Made by a program: the position numbers and the translations under genes
Origin: Datnioides undecimradiatus
Taxonomy: Eukaryota; Chordata; Actinopteri; Lobotiformes; Datnioididae
Assembly (NCBI GenBank): GCA_008933995.1
Contig: WARS01000007.1
Location: forward strand, 8,494,423-8,558,422
Direction of reading: 5' to 3'
Length of the DNA stretch: 64,000 nt
The notes under the pieces: generated by a model
The model's input: only the letters and a program-made list of their open reading frames with translations
Told to the model about the DNA's origin: nothing
Databases searched by the model: none
In this document: one piece after another, positions 49,701-61,811 of the stretch
Layout: each line of letters starts with the position of its first letter
Position numbering within the stretch: position 1 is the first letter of the stretch

Positions 49701-50058
49701 ATAAATGCAGTAAAAGTAGTGATGTGAGAGAAGTCCTTTTATGTTACATTCCATTTGTCTGTTTAAAATGTGTGGCATCTGCATTAAATCAAGCATATAA
49801 TCTAAAAAGTATACAGTATAATCAAAACTAAGTTCATTTTTATGTAGTCAGATCTTTACTTTCACACAAAAGTCAACCTTTTCAAAACCTTTACTACACA
49901 CTCTAATGTTAAACTCTACTGATCTGATGTCACTGACCTTTGACCTTTGCTACTGTCCTATTTTAAGACAACCTGGTGTGGCAGAAATGGGAGGTAAAGG
50001 GAGAAACACCTGCAGCTTGCAGTGGACAAACGCTGACTGCGCACCATGATAAAGTAAA

Positions 50059-50101
<43 letters not shown>

Positions 50102-53100
50102 TAGTTTGTTGTAATTCTGAGTAATCAAGCTGGCATATCATGAATGTAAAAGTGTTTTCAGATAGCAAGCAGTTGCCACCTCCACTTTTTTTGTTCTCTA
50201 TGTAGGCCAAACATGATAATAGATACATAGTTGAAGGTCAGTGTCAGCTGGTAGACAAGGGAGCTCTCTCACACTTCATGGTGATGCATCTGTTTCAGTT
50301 TGCCATGGCAACTACAGAAATTACAGCGAAGGATGACAATGCAGGACCTGGTTTGGCTATATCTGTATTCCCTCAAGGATGCATCTGCAAAGAGCAGACA
50401 GTTCAATGAGGGTAAACAGCTGAAGCAACATCATCTTTAAAGTCTGATAATATCCTTCTATGGCAAAAAGGCTTTTAGAATCATAGGCAGCTAGGAGCAC
50501 TGTGGTGCACTTGCACCCAGCAGCTACATATTTAAAATACAGAACAGGGATGTTGCTAGGTGGAAGTCAAGAGAAACTTAGATGTGTTATATCTCTGTAT
50601 ATATACATATATATGCATAAATATTGTATGCACATATACACCCATATATATAAACACTGTGATTCATATTTTTTTATCTTCTTTCAGATTATGCTGAATA
50701 TTCCATAGTTTCACACAATGGCAGTTTTAGTAGTTTTATCATTTCTTTATCAGTTTTATTCAGCCACTAGAAAAAAAGTAATGTACATATTCACACATTA
50801 TCCTCCAATGGATGTGTTCCGTTTCAACCATATAAATAGAAACATCAAGAAAAAAGCATAAAAAGATCCAGTCTATTATAATAAAATAATAATACAATGA
50901 CCGTAAAAAAGCGGATGTCAAGAATCAGAATATCAAAGGGAAACAAAGGGGGTGTATTTCCTAATAGAAATAGGTATGCTGAAAACAATATTGATCACAC
51001 AGTTATTGATTTTTTGTCATTTGTTGTTTGTTGGTATTATACTGAATATTCATATGGTATTCAATTTCTCTCCATGTTAAATCACTTGAAGGACATCTAC
51101 CTGTTTGGTGGCAAAAGTAAAAATGAGGATGGTACAGTGATGTCTTCCAATGAAATCCATAAACTCAGTATTGGTGCGTAAGGCGCTCCAGATTAGCCGA
51201 CAAATAAAACTATGAATTATTCTACAGAGTCAGAATGAGTTCCTCAAATACAGTATATCACACTATGTCTCTACAGCTAAGATGAAATGGAAGGTACCTC
51301 TGTATGTTGGGATTCCTCCGGTCCGTCGTCATGGACACACTGCCTTCATTCTTCACAGCCACGTCAGTATGCCACTGAATACCTTGAAATAAGGTTTTTG
51401 TGTTTATTATTGTCAATGCTTATAATAAAAATAATACTAAAAAATGTACTTTTCCATTTGTTTGACAGCTCTTTGTATTTGGAGGGAAGAATGAAGATCA
51501 GGAGTTTAATGACCTGAAGTTGATGAAACTAATCAACCCCTCAGAGAGACAACCAGGTACAACAACCATATTTATTTTGCTTTTACTTCTGTCATTAACA
51601 GAAGAGCAGCAGTCATTAAAGCAACAACTTCGAGGTGTTGGACAAATTCAGTTTATCCAAAATATGTCCAAAAGGGGGCAATCTGACCAAAGACTGTGAA
51701 AGGGACCACCCTCTGTGGAGCAGGAATATAAAATGAAATGTCACCAAAATCTGGTCGATAGATTTAATGTAAAATAGTATTTTTTGGCACACACTTTCTG
51801 ACAGTGTCACCTCAAAGCCTCAAAGAGTTATACACATGAATAGAGACAGAAATCATTTAGGAAAGAATGAAAAAACAGGCCTTTTCTCCACAGTGATGAA
51901 GGAGATTCTGTCAGAGTTTGGTCTGCAGGGAATCAGTCACAGGTGAGCAGCTGCTGCACACAACTGTGTTTCTGTTTCATCTTTGTGTGCGTATGTGTGT
52001 CTGCAGTTTCAGCCTCATGTCATGCTCTGTTTAAGTCTCATTTCTCAGTTTTTAAAATTCTGGTTTCATTCTGGTTTTGACCGGTAACAGCTTCAGTCCC
52101 ACTAAGGTTCCCAACGTTCGCTATGAGCTGAGTGAGTCTGTTCCATCTTACCAGTCCAGCAACACGACAGCTAATGTGCAGGTGATGAACAAACACACCC
52201 ACACACAGACACGCATGGATAGGATATCATAGTTGGTATTTATAATATCGCTAGCACCTACTGCATCTTCACTGTTACTGTGGATACAGCAGCAGACTGC
52301 ACGTTACAACCACTGCATTTGTTGGCCACATCATTGTTTAGTTTTTTGGGGAAACGGCAAGGTCAAGGTACCAATAGTTTTGACAGTAGTTGTAATAATA
52401 GCTGTGGTTGTAGCAGTAGCAAAAGTAAGAGTAGTATGTAAAACAATAGCTGTAGTAGTAACACTGGGAGCAGTAGTAGATGTAGCAATAGAGGAAGTAG
52501 CAGTAGTAGTTACATGAAAGTAATATGGAATTAGTAGTATATTTGGCAGTAGTAGCGGTAGCAGGTGTAGCAGTAGCAGCAGTGATCCCGGTAGTTGATA
52601 TACTCGTTGAAGCATGGTGTCAGCTCACACTAATTAATTAAATGTTCCCTCCGGCAGGTGAACGTCAACAGAGACTTCAGCGCAGTTCGAGATCAGGCTA
52701 TGAAAATGATCCAGACAGCCTTCAGTCTGCTGGACCAGGAGTTCCACAAACTGGATCGGTAAATGCGCGCATACACACACATGCATATTCAATGCAAGTG
52801 ATAAAAATATCTTATATTCATATACCCACCATTTATAAAAGCAACTCCAGTAGAAAACTGCTTCATTTTAATGAGATCATCTGATCATTGATTATCTCTC
52901 TATATACCCACATAACTACCAAACTTGTATTGTTTTTTTACAGTGACATTTCTTTTTTTCAGAGAGAAGTCTGAGTTGTCTCAAGCTGCTGCTGCTCTGC
53001 AAAAGCAGAAAGAAGCTCATGAAGTCCACAGGCAACAACAGCAGCAGGTTCATCACAGCGTTACTAGAGTCTAATCCTAACTAATGAAATCCAGTTTAAT

Positions 53101-53949
53101 GTATTCAATTTAATCCGCTCCTCCTATCGAGTTTAAAAAAATCGATTCTGCTTTGATCTACCATAAAACCTTTTTTACTTTTAATCTCATCTGATTTATT
53201 CTAATCTCAACAAATGTAGTCAAACAATCTAATCTAATTTATCTATATGTTATGCACCACAAGGCAATTTCCTTGAATGTGATAACGTATTTGGCAGTAA
53301 ACCTTGCAGTCAAATCTGTCAACCTAATCTCATAACGTAATCTCAATTTATCTCTTAAGCAAGTAAACTGTTGGATCTAAAGTCTAAAGTTACTGAAGAC
53401 AATCAAATATAACTATCTAGCCATATAAAAATGTCTTTACTGTGTTAATGCACAAGTGCTAACAAGTTTGTATAGCTAATGCTTGCATGCTTTAGCACAT
53501 GGGCAGAAAAACAGAATCCATTAGTATATTTTTGTGTTGTTTTTTTCTTTTTTACTGAGAATCAATATGATGTGTGTGTGTGTGTGTGTCAGGAGCTACA
53601 GGAGATGCTGGACAGACACCGCTCTCAAAATGAGGCCTGGCTCCGAGCGAGAGCTGAGGAGAACAACCGTGAGAGGAGGGAGCTGTGCAGACTAAGAGTC
53701 AGTAAACACATTCAACCACAGCCACAAGCCCTGTTTTCCATTTCTTATTGTATTTTCTGTCTGGTTGCTGTACTGCCACACTTTCAGATAAGTCCACAGG
53801 TTGATCTCTTTATTGGTTTGTCTGTCTGATTGGTCTGTCCTCAGGAAGAGGTGTTGCAGGAGCAGGAGAGGCTGAAGGAGGAGCAGAGCAACATCCAGAA
53901 ACGAAGCGAACATCTTTTGTCTATCATGCAGCAGTTCAAAGGAATGTGA
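46712..53949 (+). CDS. Kelch-repeat protein with C-terminal coiled coil
   Basis: Eighteen exons: 46712-46773, 46970-47042, 47182-47224, 48059-48137, 48707-48795, 48903-49049, 49310-49361, 49505-49605, 49968-50053, 51092-51173, 51277-51362, 51469-51556, 51894-51942, 52091-52181, 52658-52758, 52963-53047, 53593-53697, 53845-53949; 1524 nt, 507 residues plus TGA. The ATG has A at -3 and G at +4, and exon 1 joins to read PSPRHGHALAV, a classic kelch strand. Six GG doublets mark six blades: LFGGASI, LFGGSSS, VYGGSLD, MFGGYEA, LFGGKSK, VFGGKNE. Residues about 385-505 are a charged coiled coil rich in Glu, Gln and Arg. The architecture differs from RABEPK, which lacks such a tail. A fish gene called kelch repeat-containing protein (krcp) may be the same, but I cannot verify that. 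Role unknown; a scaffold is likely. Weakest junctions: the donors of exon 6 (GTCCAT) and exon 9 (GTAAAC). Confidence 0.85.
47619..47842. mobile_element. Tc1/mariner-type MITE (short inverted-repeat DNA transposon)
   Basis: A left terminal inverted repeat, TTGCCCATAAAGTTGGAAT (47626-47644), is mirrored by ATTCCAACTTTATGGGGCAA (47812-47831) with one extra G. TA dinucleotides at 47619-47620 and 47841-47842 fit TA target-site use by the Tc1/mariner group. There is no coding capacity between the ends. It lies in intron 3 of the kelch gene. Confidence 0.8.
50061..50101. repeat. compound (CT)n(CA)n microsatellite
   Basis: CT units pass directly into CA units, starting eight nt after the donor of kelch exon 9. 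Confidence 0.9.
52380..52585. repeat. degenerate (GTA/GCA)n trinucleotide tract in kelch intron 14
   Basis: About 200 bp is dominated by GTA, GCA and TAG triplets (for example GTAGTAGATGTAGCAATAG), much mutated. It keeps a reading frame open on both strands, which explains the apparent Val/Ala- and Thr/Ile-rich frames. Confidence 0.75.
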
Positions 53950-54050
53950 GCTAGATAGATAGATATGCGAATATGTGTCAGTTTGTATGTTTTATCTGTG
54001 TTGTGGATGGAGATTACCTGAATTTCTCCTTATCTATTTAATTTTCCTTC

Positions 54051-54056
54051 AATAAA
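54051..54056 (+). promoter_or_regulatory. polyadenylation signal of the kelch gene
   Basis: AATAAA lies about 100 bp after the stop codon at 53949, the first canonical signal downstream. It predicts a short 3' UTR. Confidence 0.55.
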
Positions 54057-54079
54057 AATATAATGAATATTTTGCAAAG

Positions 54080-56340
54080 CAGAAATGGTACGGGTTTGTA
54101 CCCTTTGTATTGGTCAGTGTATTGATCGTAGGTAACAGACAAAAAACATCATTTGATTGACTAGTTGATTGGTTTGTGACAAAGGACCTCTGTAACAAAC
54201 ACTGACTTAATTACCGATGGTGTTAAGTGACCTCCTGAAGCTGCTGTACTTTTAAAGATCTCCCGCCATATTATAGGCTTTAAGATGCTAATGTCAGCAT
54301 GCTAACAGGTTAATGTTAACCCTGTACCCCATCTACCCTGAGAAAAAACCCCATCTGATTTTACGGTTTAAAGAGTTGACGAAATGTTCACTTAAGATTC
54401 ATATTTTTTCAGTGTATGGCAAAAAGGATGAATGATGAATACCTGTTTCCATGGTTATCACTGTAGTAATGCGGTAGTATATGATGGCATAGATGATTTT
54501 TAAACATGTTTCCAGTATTTACTGGAATTAAAGAAAAGAGCAAAACTATGAGCATCCAACCTTGTAGCTCTGTTTGGCATCTCAAGTGTCAAATTATAAA
54601 TTCCAAATTTATTCTATTGTTATATTCACGTCTGTTTTTGACAAAAGATTCCCGCTGAGAGTTAACAACGGGATGTTGACCAGTTAGTTTCTTTGTCTGG
54701 TGTCTGTAAACAAACTACTGAACCATGAAGGGCTCCACAGCTGCGACCATCCTGCTGTCTCCTTAATTTGTTGCAGCACTGGAAGCAGAATAAGATATGT
54801 GATGCAGATTATTTATGTGAATGAACTGTAGTTTGTAAGCCATACTTCATGATGTTTCCAGTTTTTTTGCACTGCACTGTGTTGGATGACTGACTAGCAT
54901 TGGTCCACATGTGGCTTCAAACAGGCTCAAGTGATTCCACATCCAAGAGGTAACTGAACAGCGGAGCCACTAAATAACTATTGAGCATAACAGCTACGCT
55001 GCGTTTTATGTCATTCATTCTTTGCGTTTGTGGAACACCACAAGAACAACTCTGCATAGATGGAATTGGTCACTCGGCCCACCGCACTGACCTTTCTCTG
55101 CACCTTGTTTTAGTGTGCTGGTCTATAAAAGGTGGTTGGTCCAGAAGTCTGGAAATACCAGGTTTGACAAACTTTAAGTAGAGAGACTCAAACATGCAAA
55201 AACTGACTGATCAGTCATCGGTAACACTATCAGTAATTATGAGGTATGCAACCTTTGAGACATGGCTTCTGACTTTTTTTGTGAATTAAATACCTCTGTA
55301 CTGTGCCACACAAAAGTCAAATAAATGCTGATCTCGGTATGCCCATCATTATAGAAGTTGTTTTTGGTCCACTATTTTGGCAGAGCAGTTTATAAACTCT
55401 GTGTCCAAGGCTGACTTTGTGTGGGATTACATTTTTCAGGAAACGAGTAGTTTTGGTAAGTCCAACAGAATATGAAAGCATCATCATAGCTTTGACTGGA
55501 GGAAAAAAAATCAGGAAATGATGCTTCAGTTACTGCTAATACATACTTTTATTTGAACCCATTTTATTAATTGATTACCAGACTGAACTGTTACATCTGT
55601 CTGTCTGATTGTCATTGTCTGTCTCTCTGTCTCTCTCTGTCTATCTCCTCGACTGTCGCATTCAACAGCAGGACGGATCACTATTACGCAAGGAAAAACA
55701 GCGTAATGCGCCAGTCGATGTCCTTGTATTTCCTCTCAGTTGCACTATTTGGCAGAACAAGAGAGGGGCGGGAAGAGAGAGTGAGAAGTGTCATACTCGC
55801 AGCAATACGGCCGGAAGTGATGTAATAACGAAAAATAAGAGCTGTGTTTTGACTTGATGTTATAGTTAATTCTTACTCACATTTTCATTATATATTATCA
55901 TGGTTGTTTTAACATTGGTTTATAACCTATATTTGCTAAGTTTTTGTTTTTAATTGCTGCAGATTCTGCTTTCCTAGACAATAAATTGGATGGTATAAAA
56001 CTGAATGTCAAATAAACTCATTCGTACAATTTATTGAATAATACTTTAATTAAAAGATGTGTGAAAAGAGAGCGACTGTGATTTTAAAAAAGGGAAAAAC
56101 AGGATAGAAATGGAAGAAAGTGATCAAATTGCCCAAAAATAATTAATAACCCGTATCCACCCATTATGTTTTGTGTAATTGTAATCCATTTAGCAATGAA
56201 ACTGATGCTTAAATCGGGCGAAACTATGATGGAACTAATTTTATTTCATTTTAATGTATACACTCTGTAAAATATGCATAACTCTCGATCGATCTCGGGC
56301 ACTGGTGCAATTATTATGAAAGGATTAACCGGATGTGCCG
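54080..56340. other. intergenic DNA between the kelch gene and spin1
   Basis: No exon recognised. It includes GTTAGCATGCTAAC-like repeat remains near 54285-54315, a CT-rich run at about 55595-55650, and a cluster of promoter-like motifs at about 55765-55825. Confidence 0.5.
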
Positions 56341-56359
56341 CATTTTATCGCGTCTAACT

Positions 56360-56790
56360 TAACTTTCCGTGGTGAGATGGCCGTGGAGTCTCTGCTGGTT
56401 CCTGTGAAGTCGAAACGGGCTCTGTGGACAGACAGCAGGAGGCGAGAAAACCCGCCGCAGTCCCCTTCGACCTCCATTTTTTAAAAATAATAACGGTAAG
56501 ACAGAAACCAAACATGCACCCGTCTCTCTTAGCTCGCTAGTCAGCCCGCAGGTAAACAGCCAAAAAAAAAAAAAACAACACACACTGAGCGCTCGTTTTG
56601 TCACTGGCGTTCTCCCGCCGACGGTTGGATTGGCGGGGGAGGGGCGGTGGAGGCAGCAGCAGACAGCCAGAGACCTAACCCAGTCAGCTGCTGTCTTTCT
56701 GTCTGCGATATTTTTGCCTTTTCCGCAGAAATGCTGACGGACAGTCCCTCTGTTGTCTGCGTGTGTGAAGCCCCTAATACGCCCCTTTTC
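56360..56790 (+). promoter_or_regulatory. probable spin1 promoter / first non-coding exon region
   Basis: A GC- and CpG-rich island contains an inverted CCAAT box (GATTGG) beside GC boxes (GGCGGGGGAGGGGCGG) at about 56627-56648, and a strong donor, AACG|GTAAGAC, after 56495. It is the only such island upstream of the spindlin coding exons on this strand. Which part is transcribed cannot be decided from sequence alone. Confidence 0.45.
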
Positions 56791-58834
56791 ACCTGATCTG
56801 GGGCTGTAAATAATAGTAAAAAAAGGCGAACAACATGGCTGACGCTGGCCCTGCAGAACCTGCTTGTTCTGTTTATCAGTGCAGACTGTATATTTCTTAT
56901 TTTGGAACCAGTCAGTTAACTAGCTAGTGGTCAAACTAGCAGCCTTATGCACACTGGGGGCGAAAAATAAAGAGAGACAGAGCGGGAATGTGGCTAAAAC
57001 AGCTGTGAAAGTGTAAACCTGAACACAGGGTCTAGTTTGGCACAGCCTTTCAGATCTTACTTGCTGCATTTTCTCATTCCAATGCAGCCATTAAAGTAAA
57101 TGTGTGTACAGCCTTGGTTATTTATTTATTTATTTATTTAATATGCTGAAGTTGTTGGCTGATTTGCTGATTTGAATGCTCCAGTCTGCAGATAGCCACA
57201 CCCCCTTTCCCAACTTCTAACCAAATCAAAGCAAAGATTAACTGGAGTCTGATCAGGTGAACCTACATCCTACCTGCTGATGCTCACCTCAGGCTGAACA
57301 AAAAGGCAAGATTAGTGTTACAGCGGTGTATTTTCATCTACCTGCGGTTTTCATGACTGGATGATTTCAGGACATCTGCAGCACATCTGTCTCTCCACAT
57401 CAAAAGGAGGACAGTCTGCAGCCAGAGGTTTTGTTTTCCTCAAAGGCAAGGTCACCCAAATTAAAACAAAATTACGTTACCGCACTAACACTTAGTGGCA
57501 TCTTCCCATAAAGATAGTTTTGGTTTTTATTGAAAAAAAAAAAAGAGCTGCTTGCTTTAGACATGTTTGCCACCACAGCAGTGCAGTGGGACTAAATGGA
57601 GGTTTGTTTTTGGTGAGACCAGCAGTAAAAAAACGAAAAACTTTTTTTTTTTTTTTAAACAGCTTTGGCTTCTGTGCTGTCGTCAAGTGTCGTGAGATTG
57701 GTTGAGCGATTGGTTGACTTACTGTCCTCATTGCCCCATTTTTGATGATGTCAATGACAACAGAAGTCTGGGTCTGCGTGGTCTGCAAGATGCCAGGCTG
57801 TGTGTGACATGACTGATACCTGAAAGCATCAATAGGTTTTTTTTTTTTTTGGTTGATACCCTGGGTCATGTTAGCCCAGTACACAGGTCTCATGAAAGTA
57901 GCCTAAGAGTGCCTGTCATGTGACCTTCACCTCGCAGATTGAAGTGCTCCCTGATAGTCATATTGAGCTTTGTTATAGTTTAGCATGAATGCCCGCTAAA
58001 TGATTGACATTACTGCTCTACAGTGTAAATATGGACACAGGGGACAGTGTTGTTGAAGTGTAGCATATATGCCGATACACACACACAGACACACTCTTCC
58101 ATTGTTAACGGACTAAAGTGTGCCAAAGCTTACTATCTAGCTCTACTGCAGTGCAGCATACATGCTAGCTACAAATGTTTCCGTGGTTACAGCCAAAGCT
58201 CCAGCAGTTCCAAAACATCTACAGTATTTAAGTGACCAGTGGCCAGGAAAGTGCAGTGAGTAACCGTGTAGGATGAGTCACATATGTGTGTTCCAATACA
58301 CACACAAATACCAAGCAATTTGAACACATGTAATGCAGTTTTACAAGTGCTCACATTAGAACCTGAATAAACCTCTGGTATACAGCTAAACAAACACTTA
58401 AGGTAAAGTGATTAAGTCATTTTTGACAGTCTGGATTGAAACCTTGAAAATACTTCTACTACTCAAGGTTAAGTACCTTTAATTAAGTAAAGAAAGATTG
58501 TTCTTAATTTTTAAAAGGTGAAAGGTTTGTACCAGGTTCTAACTCTGACGTTGAGTTAACACTCAGTATTTGACGCTGAGTATTTAAGTATTATATTTTT
58601 ATTACAGAAACTGCCTGAAAATGGGGCTTTGTCAGAGTCAGTGGGCTAGAACATGTCTGTGAAAGCACATTCGGATAACTCTAGCTCTAACTCTAGCTTC
58701 ATTGTTCTTGTTCATATAACTGGAGGTCTTAACAGTTTGGGCAGTGTAGGGACCTGATATAATCCAGATGTTTTGGGGGAGAACAGAGCGAAACATTTAG
58801 TGTTTGAGTCTGGAGTTTCTTACAGTGCTGGTAC

Positions 58835-58838
<4 letters not shown>

Positions 58839-58870
<32 letters not shown>

Positions 58871-58876
58871 TGTGTG
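58839..58876. repeat. (TG)n microsatellite
   Basis: TG run interrupted once by TTTG, inside the presumed spin1 5' intron. Confidence 0.9.
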
Positions 58877-60969
58877 TGAACAATGTAGTTTTGCTCCCAG
58901 TTTCTCTGGTTTCAGTACTTTAGTTATGTCCTGGACAGAATGATGTTGTGTTGTTACTGTCCAGCATTGCAAGGCCCCTCATGACAACAGATGACTAACA
59001 ATGTGTTGCCTGGGGCAACAGGAGGGAAATCACCACCAGCTGCAGCCAAAACGCTGCAAAATGTCTCTTGTGTTTCTGGTAGGTTGGTTACCTCTGCAGG
59101 TAACCAGCAGTGAGCTGTGAGTGAGTATCCATTTACGTTAATGACAGTCCTGATCAGAGCTCAGCCTCGATGGCTACTTTTCTCATCCAGGTCCCACAAA
59201 GCATGTTAGCTACAGTAGCTCGGGGACATTTGCTACTGGATTTGATGGATTTAATGCTCATTAGTCTACAGATGACTCAATCTGATGTCAATGTATTGAT
59301 ATGCAAAGAATATTTATCTAAAATATTTTTATTTGTTTGCACCTTTGCATAGTCTTACAGAAGCATAGAAAAGATTTATTTTCTTTTCCATATCAGTATC
59401 CTGGCTGCCACATCGTTAATAGCTGAATTTTTCCTCTCTGCAATCAGTAATGGATCAAAAATCCCATATTGGTCAGGCTTTATGTTCCCTGACACACTGA
59501 TACGTGACTGAAACTTGCTAATAGTGTAAATGAACTGATAAAAAGGCAACAGCAACAAGGACAAGGGGGCAACAGGTCAGGCGACACAGCAGCTCCTCAC
59601 TGTGTCCTGCCCTTTGACTGAATGCTGTGTCAGTTCAAAGCTGTATCATTATGATTTAAGGATGTGCCCGACTCCTAATTTTGTCAGGCAGATCGTTTTT
59701 GGCTGTTCAACACAAAGATTTGATGATTCGTTCCAGTTCATTGTCACTAAACTCCAATATCAGCCTACACGAGTCTCACATTTTAATGCATTTCATTATT
59801 ATCTGTGATATCAAAATACCTAATTTCCCAGACAGTAAAGGACTTTTTACAAAAGTGGTTTAGCTGACAGCCAACACTGGATCAGAGAACGTCAGAGAAG
59901 CCAACATTTTATTTTTTAGATGTGAGAGCACCTGGCAACACCTGTGTTTTTATTTACAGATCTAGCTTTCCTTCCAGATTCCAGATTACATCTTCTAGTA
60001 GTTGACAGGCTGACGGTCATGACACTTTTACTTTTGACATCATATTAAATCATGATGTGTAATAAATTGTTGTCTTTTAATGGAGAAATGAAATTGAGGC
60101 CAACAGGTAACATTTAACAGTTTTGTCTGATATACAACTGGATATGGTTCTCCGAATTCAGACGTTGTCCAAACACATTGGAGCTTCACATACAACAAAG
60201 AAGTAGATCATCAAGGCTTTTAACCCCCACCTGCTTCTGTGGAGCTGCTGATGAGTTGTCGCTCTGTCATAAACTGAACTGGTTTGTTGAGTGAAGCTTC
60301 AGTTCAAAGTGCCGCTGCGATAAATAAAATACAGACAGTGTGATTCCTGCTGATGAATAATGCAGCCTGTAGTCAGAGTTCAGGGCGGAAAGCAGAGACG
60401 TCACCCCGAGGCTACAGAATCAACGTTCATCAGACACCTCAGACACCTTCAGTGACAGTGCAGAGTGGACAAGTGTAGCGGACACAGGCAGCTGCCATGT
60501 CACCCCCTGCTGTTTACTACCAGCACCAACACTGACACGCTGGTTGTGCGCTTTGTGTCATGGTAGGGCAGCTAAGTTAAAACAAATGTTGTGGTTTTTA
60601 GAGTTGTATACATCACAAATTTAACTATAAATACAGAATTGTCATGTGTTTTACTGTTAATGTTGACTGAAGGTCCAGTCTTGTTTTCACATCAGTTACC
60701 TTCCAGTTTTCTTCAGTCGTTGACTTTGTGTCTTTCTGACAGGTTCGATCCTGGTTTTGTTCAGATGAGCAGCCCGAATCCTTGAAAACACAGAAAACAG
60801 CATCTCATCATCACTCCTGAACACTGCAGACTGGGTGAATACTGCTCATCTTCTACTTTACTTAATTTCTCTAAAAGTGTCATTTCAGTCAAATAATATG
60901 TCTCTCTGTATTTATATAGTGATTCTATAAAAACAACTCATTGCGTTTTAATTTGTGTATGGTGGCAAA

Positions 60970-61160
60970 ACATGATACCATGCTAACATTTTACACATAA
61001 ATGTAATGTGGGTGATGTGATGTATACAAGCATGTAGCATAACATAGTAATGATTAATATATTAGTGTGCTAATGTACTAAATGTTCCTTGTCCAACGTT
61101 GGCATAGCATTCAGTAGTATCTTACATATGTTAACACGCTAACTGTAGGCATGTTTGCTT
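60970..61160. repeat. diverged dispersed teleost repeat
   Basis: CATGCTAACATTTTACACAT, GTGCTAATGTACTAAATGTT and TGTTAACACGCTAAC are repeated GCTAA/TTAGC-type motifs typical of widespread fish repeats. A similar piece lies at about 63500-63560. The family was not assigned. Confidence 0.4.
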
Positions 61161-61811
61161 GTTATTTAGAATATTGTGACATCAGTTAGTTAAAGAATAA
61201 GTAAACAAAATGTTTGAATCGTCACATACATTTGATGCCATTATTTAAATCTGTGTTATGGATAGTTTAGTCTGAATAAAAGAGGCAAAGCACTGCAATA
61301 TCCTGCTCTAACCTCTATTCCTCTTTAATGGAGCTAGGTTATCAGTTTTCCCACTGCATGCAGTCTTTGTGCCAACCTAATAAGAAGGTGGTAATGCATG
61401 CAGTATGTCCAACATGCAGCTCCAGACAAATCAACATCATCATGATATTTAATATCAGGCTGTACCTTTGTGATCACCTAGTAATGATTCATATTCAACG
61501 TGACACATAATCATCATCTGTGTCAGCATTGGCAACAGTTAGGCAGACACTGGTGTTGTTGTAATTCCCGCTTGCCACCAGTAGATGCCAGTAAAGATCA
61601 TATACAATGTATTTACAACCTAACAGGATCAGTGTATGGGTCCAAGGACAGATTTTAGCATTTGCAGTTAGCCATCATTTTGTTTGTGTTTTTTCTTTTT
61701 TAGTAGCTGATAGTGTTTTCTATTTTTCTCCTGGTGTTGTTTAAGCCCTGGACAGTTTTGTGTTGTAGCTGTGTGGCTGGGCAGCCTGGCTGCCCCCCTG
61801 CCTCCAGATGA

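Larger units (their letters stand above)
56800..61811 (+). other. 5' intron(s) of spin1
   Basis: No coding segment. Contains (TTTA)n at about 57118-57140, A- and T-runs near 57533-57545, 57641-57656 and 57838-57851, (TG)n at about 58839-58876, and repeat remains at about 60970-61160. A possible untranslated exon, 60753-60833, sits between a CTGACAG acceptor and a CTGG|GTGAAT donor. Confidence 0.45.

Noticed and set aside
55571-55857. Possible short gene at 55.6-55.9 kb
   Set aside because: Two overlapping frames of 82-84 codons start in a CT microsatellite and show no recognisable domain; only the promoter-like motifs were kept.
57492-57893. 133-codon frame on the minus strand in the spin1 5' intron
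   Set aside because: It contains Lys runs from A/T homopolymers, no known domain and no splice partners.
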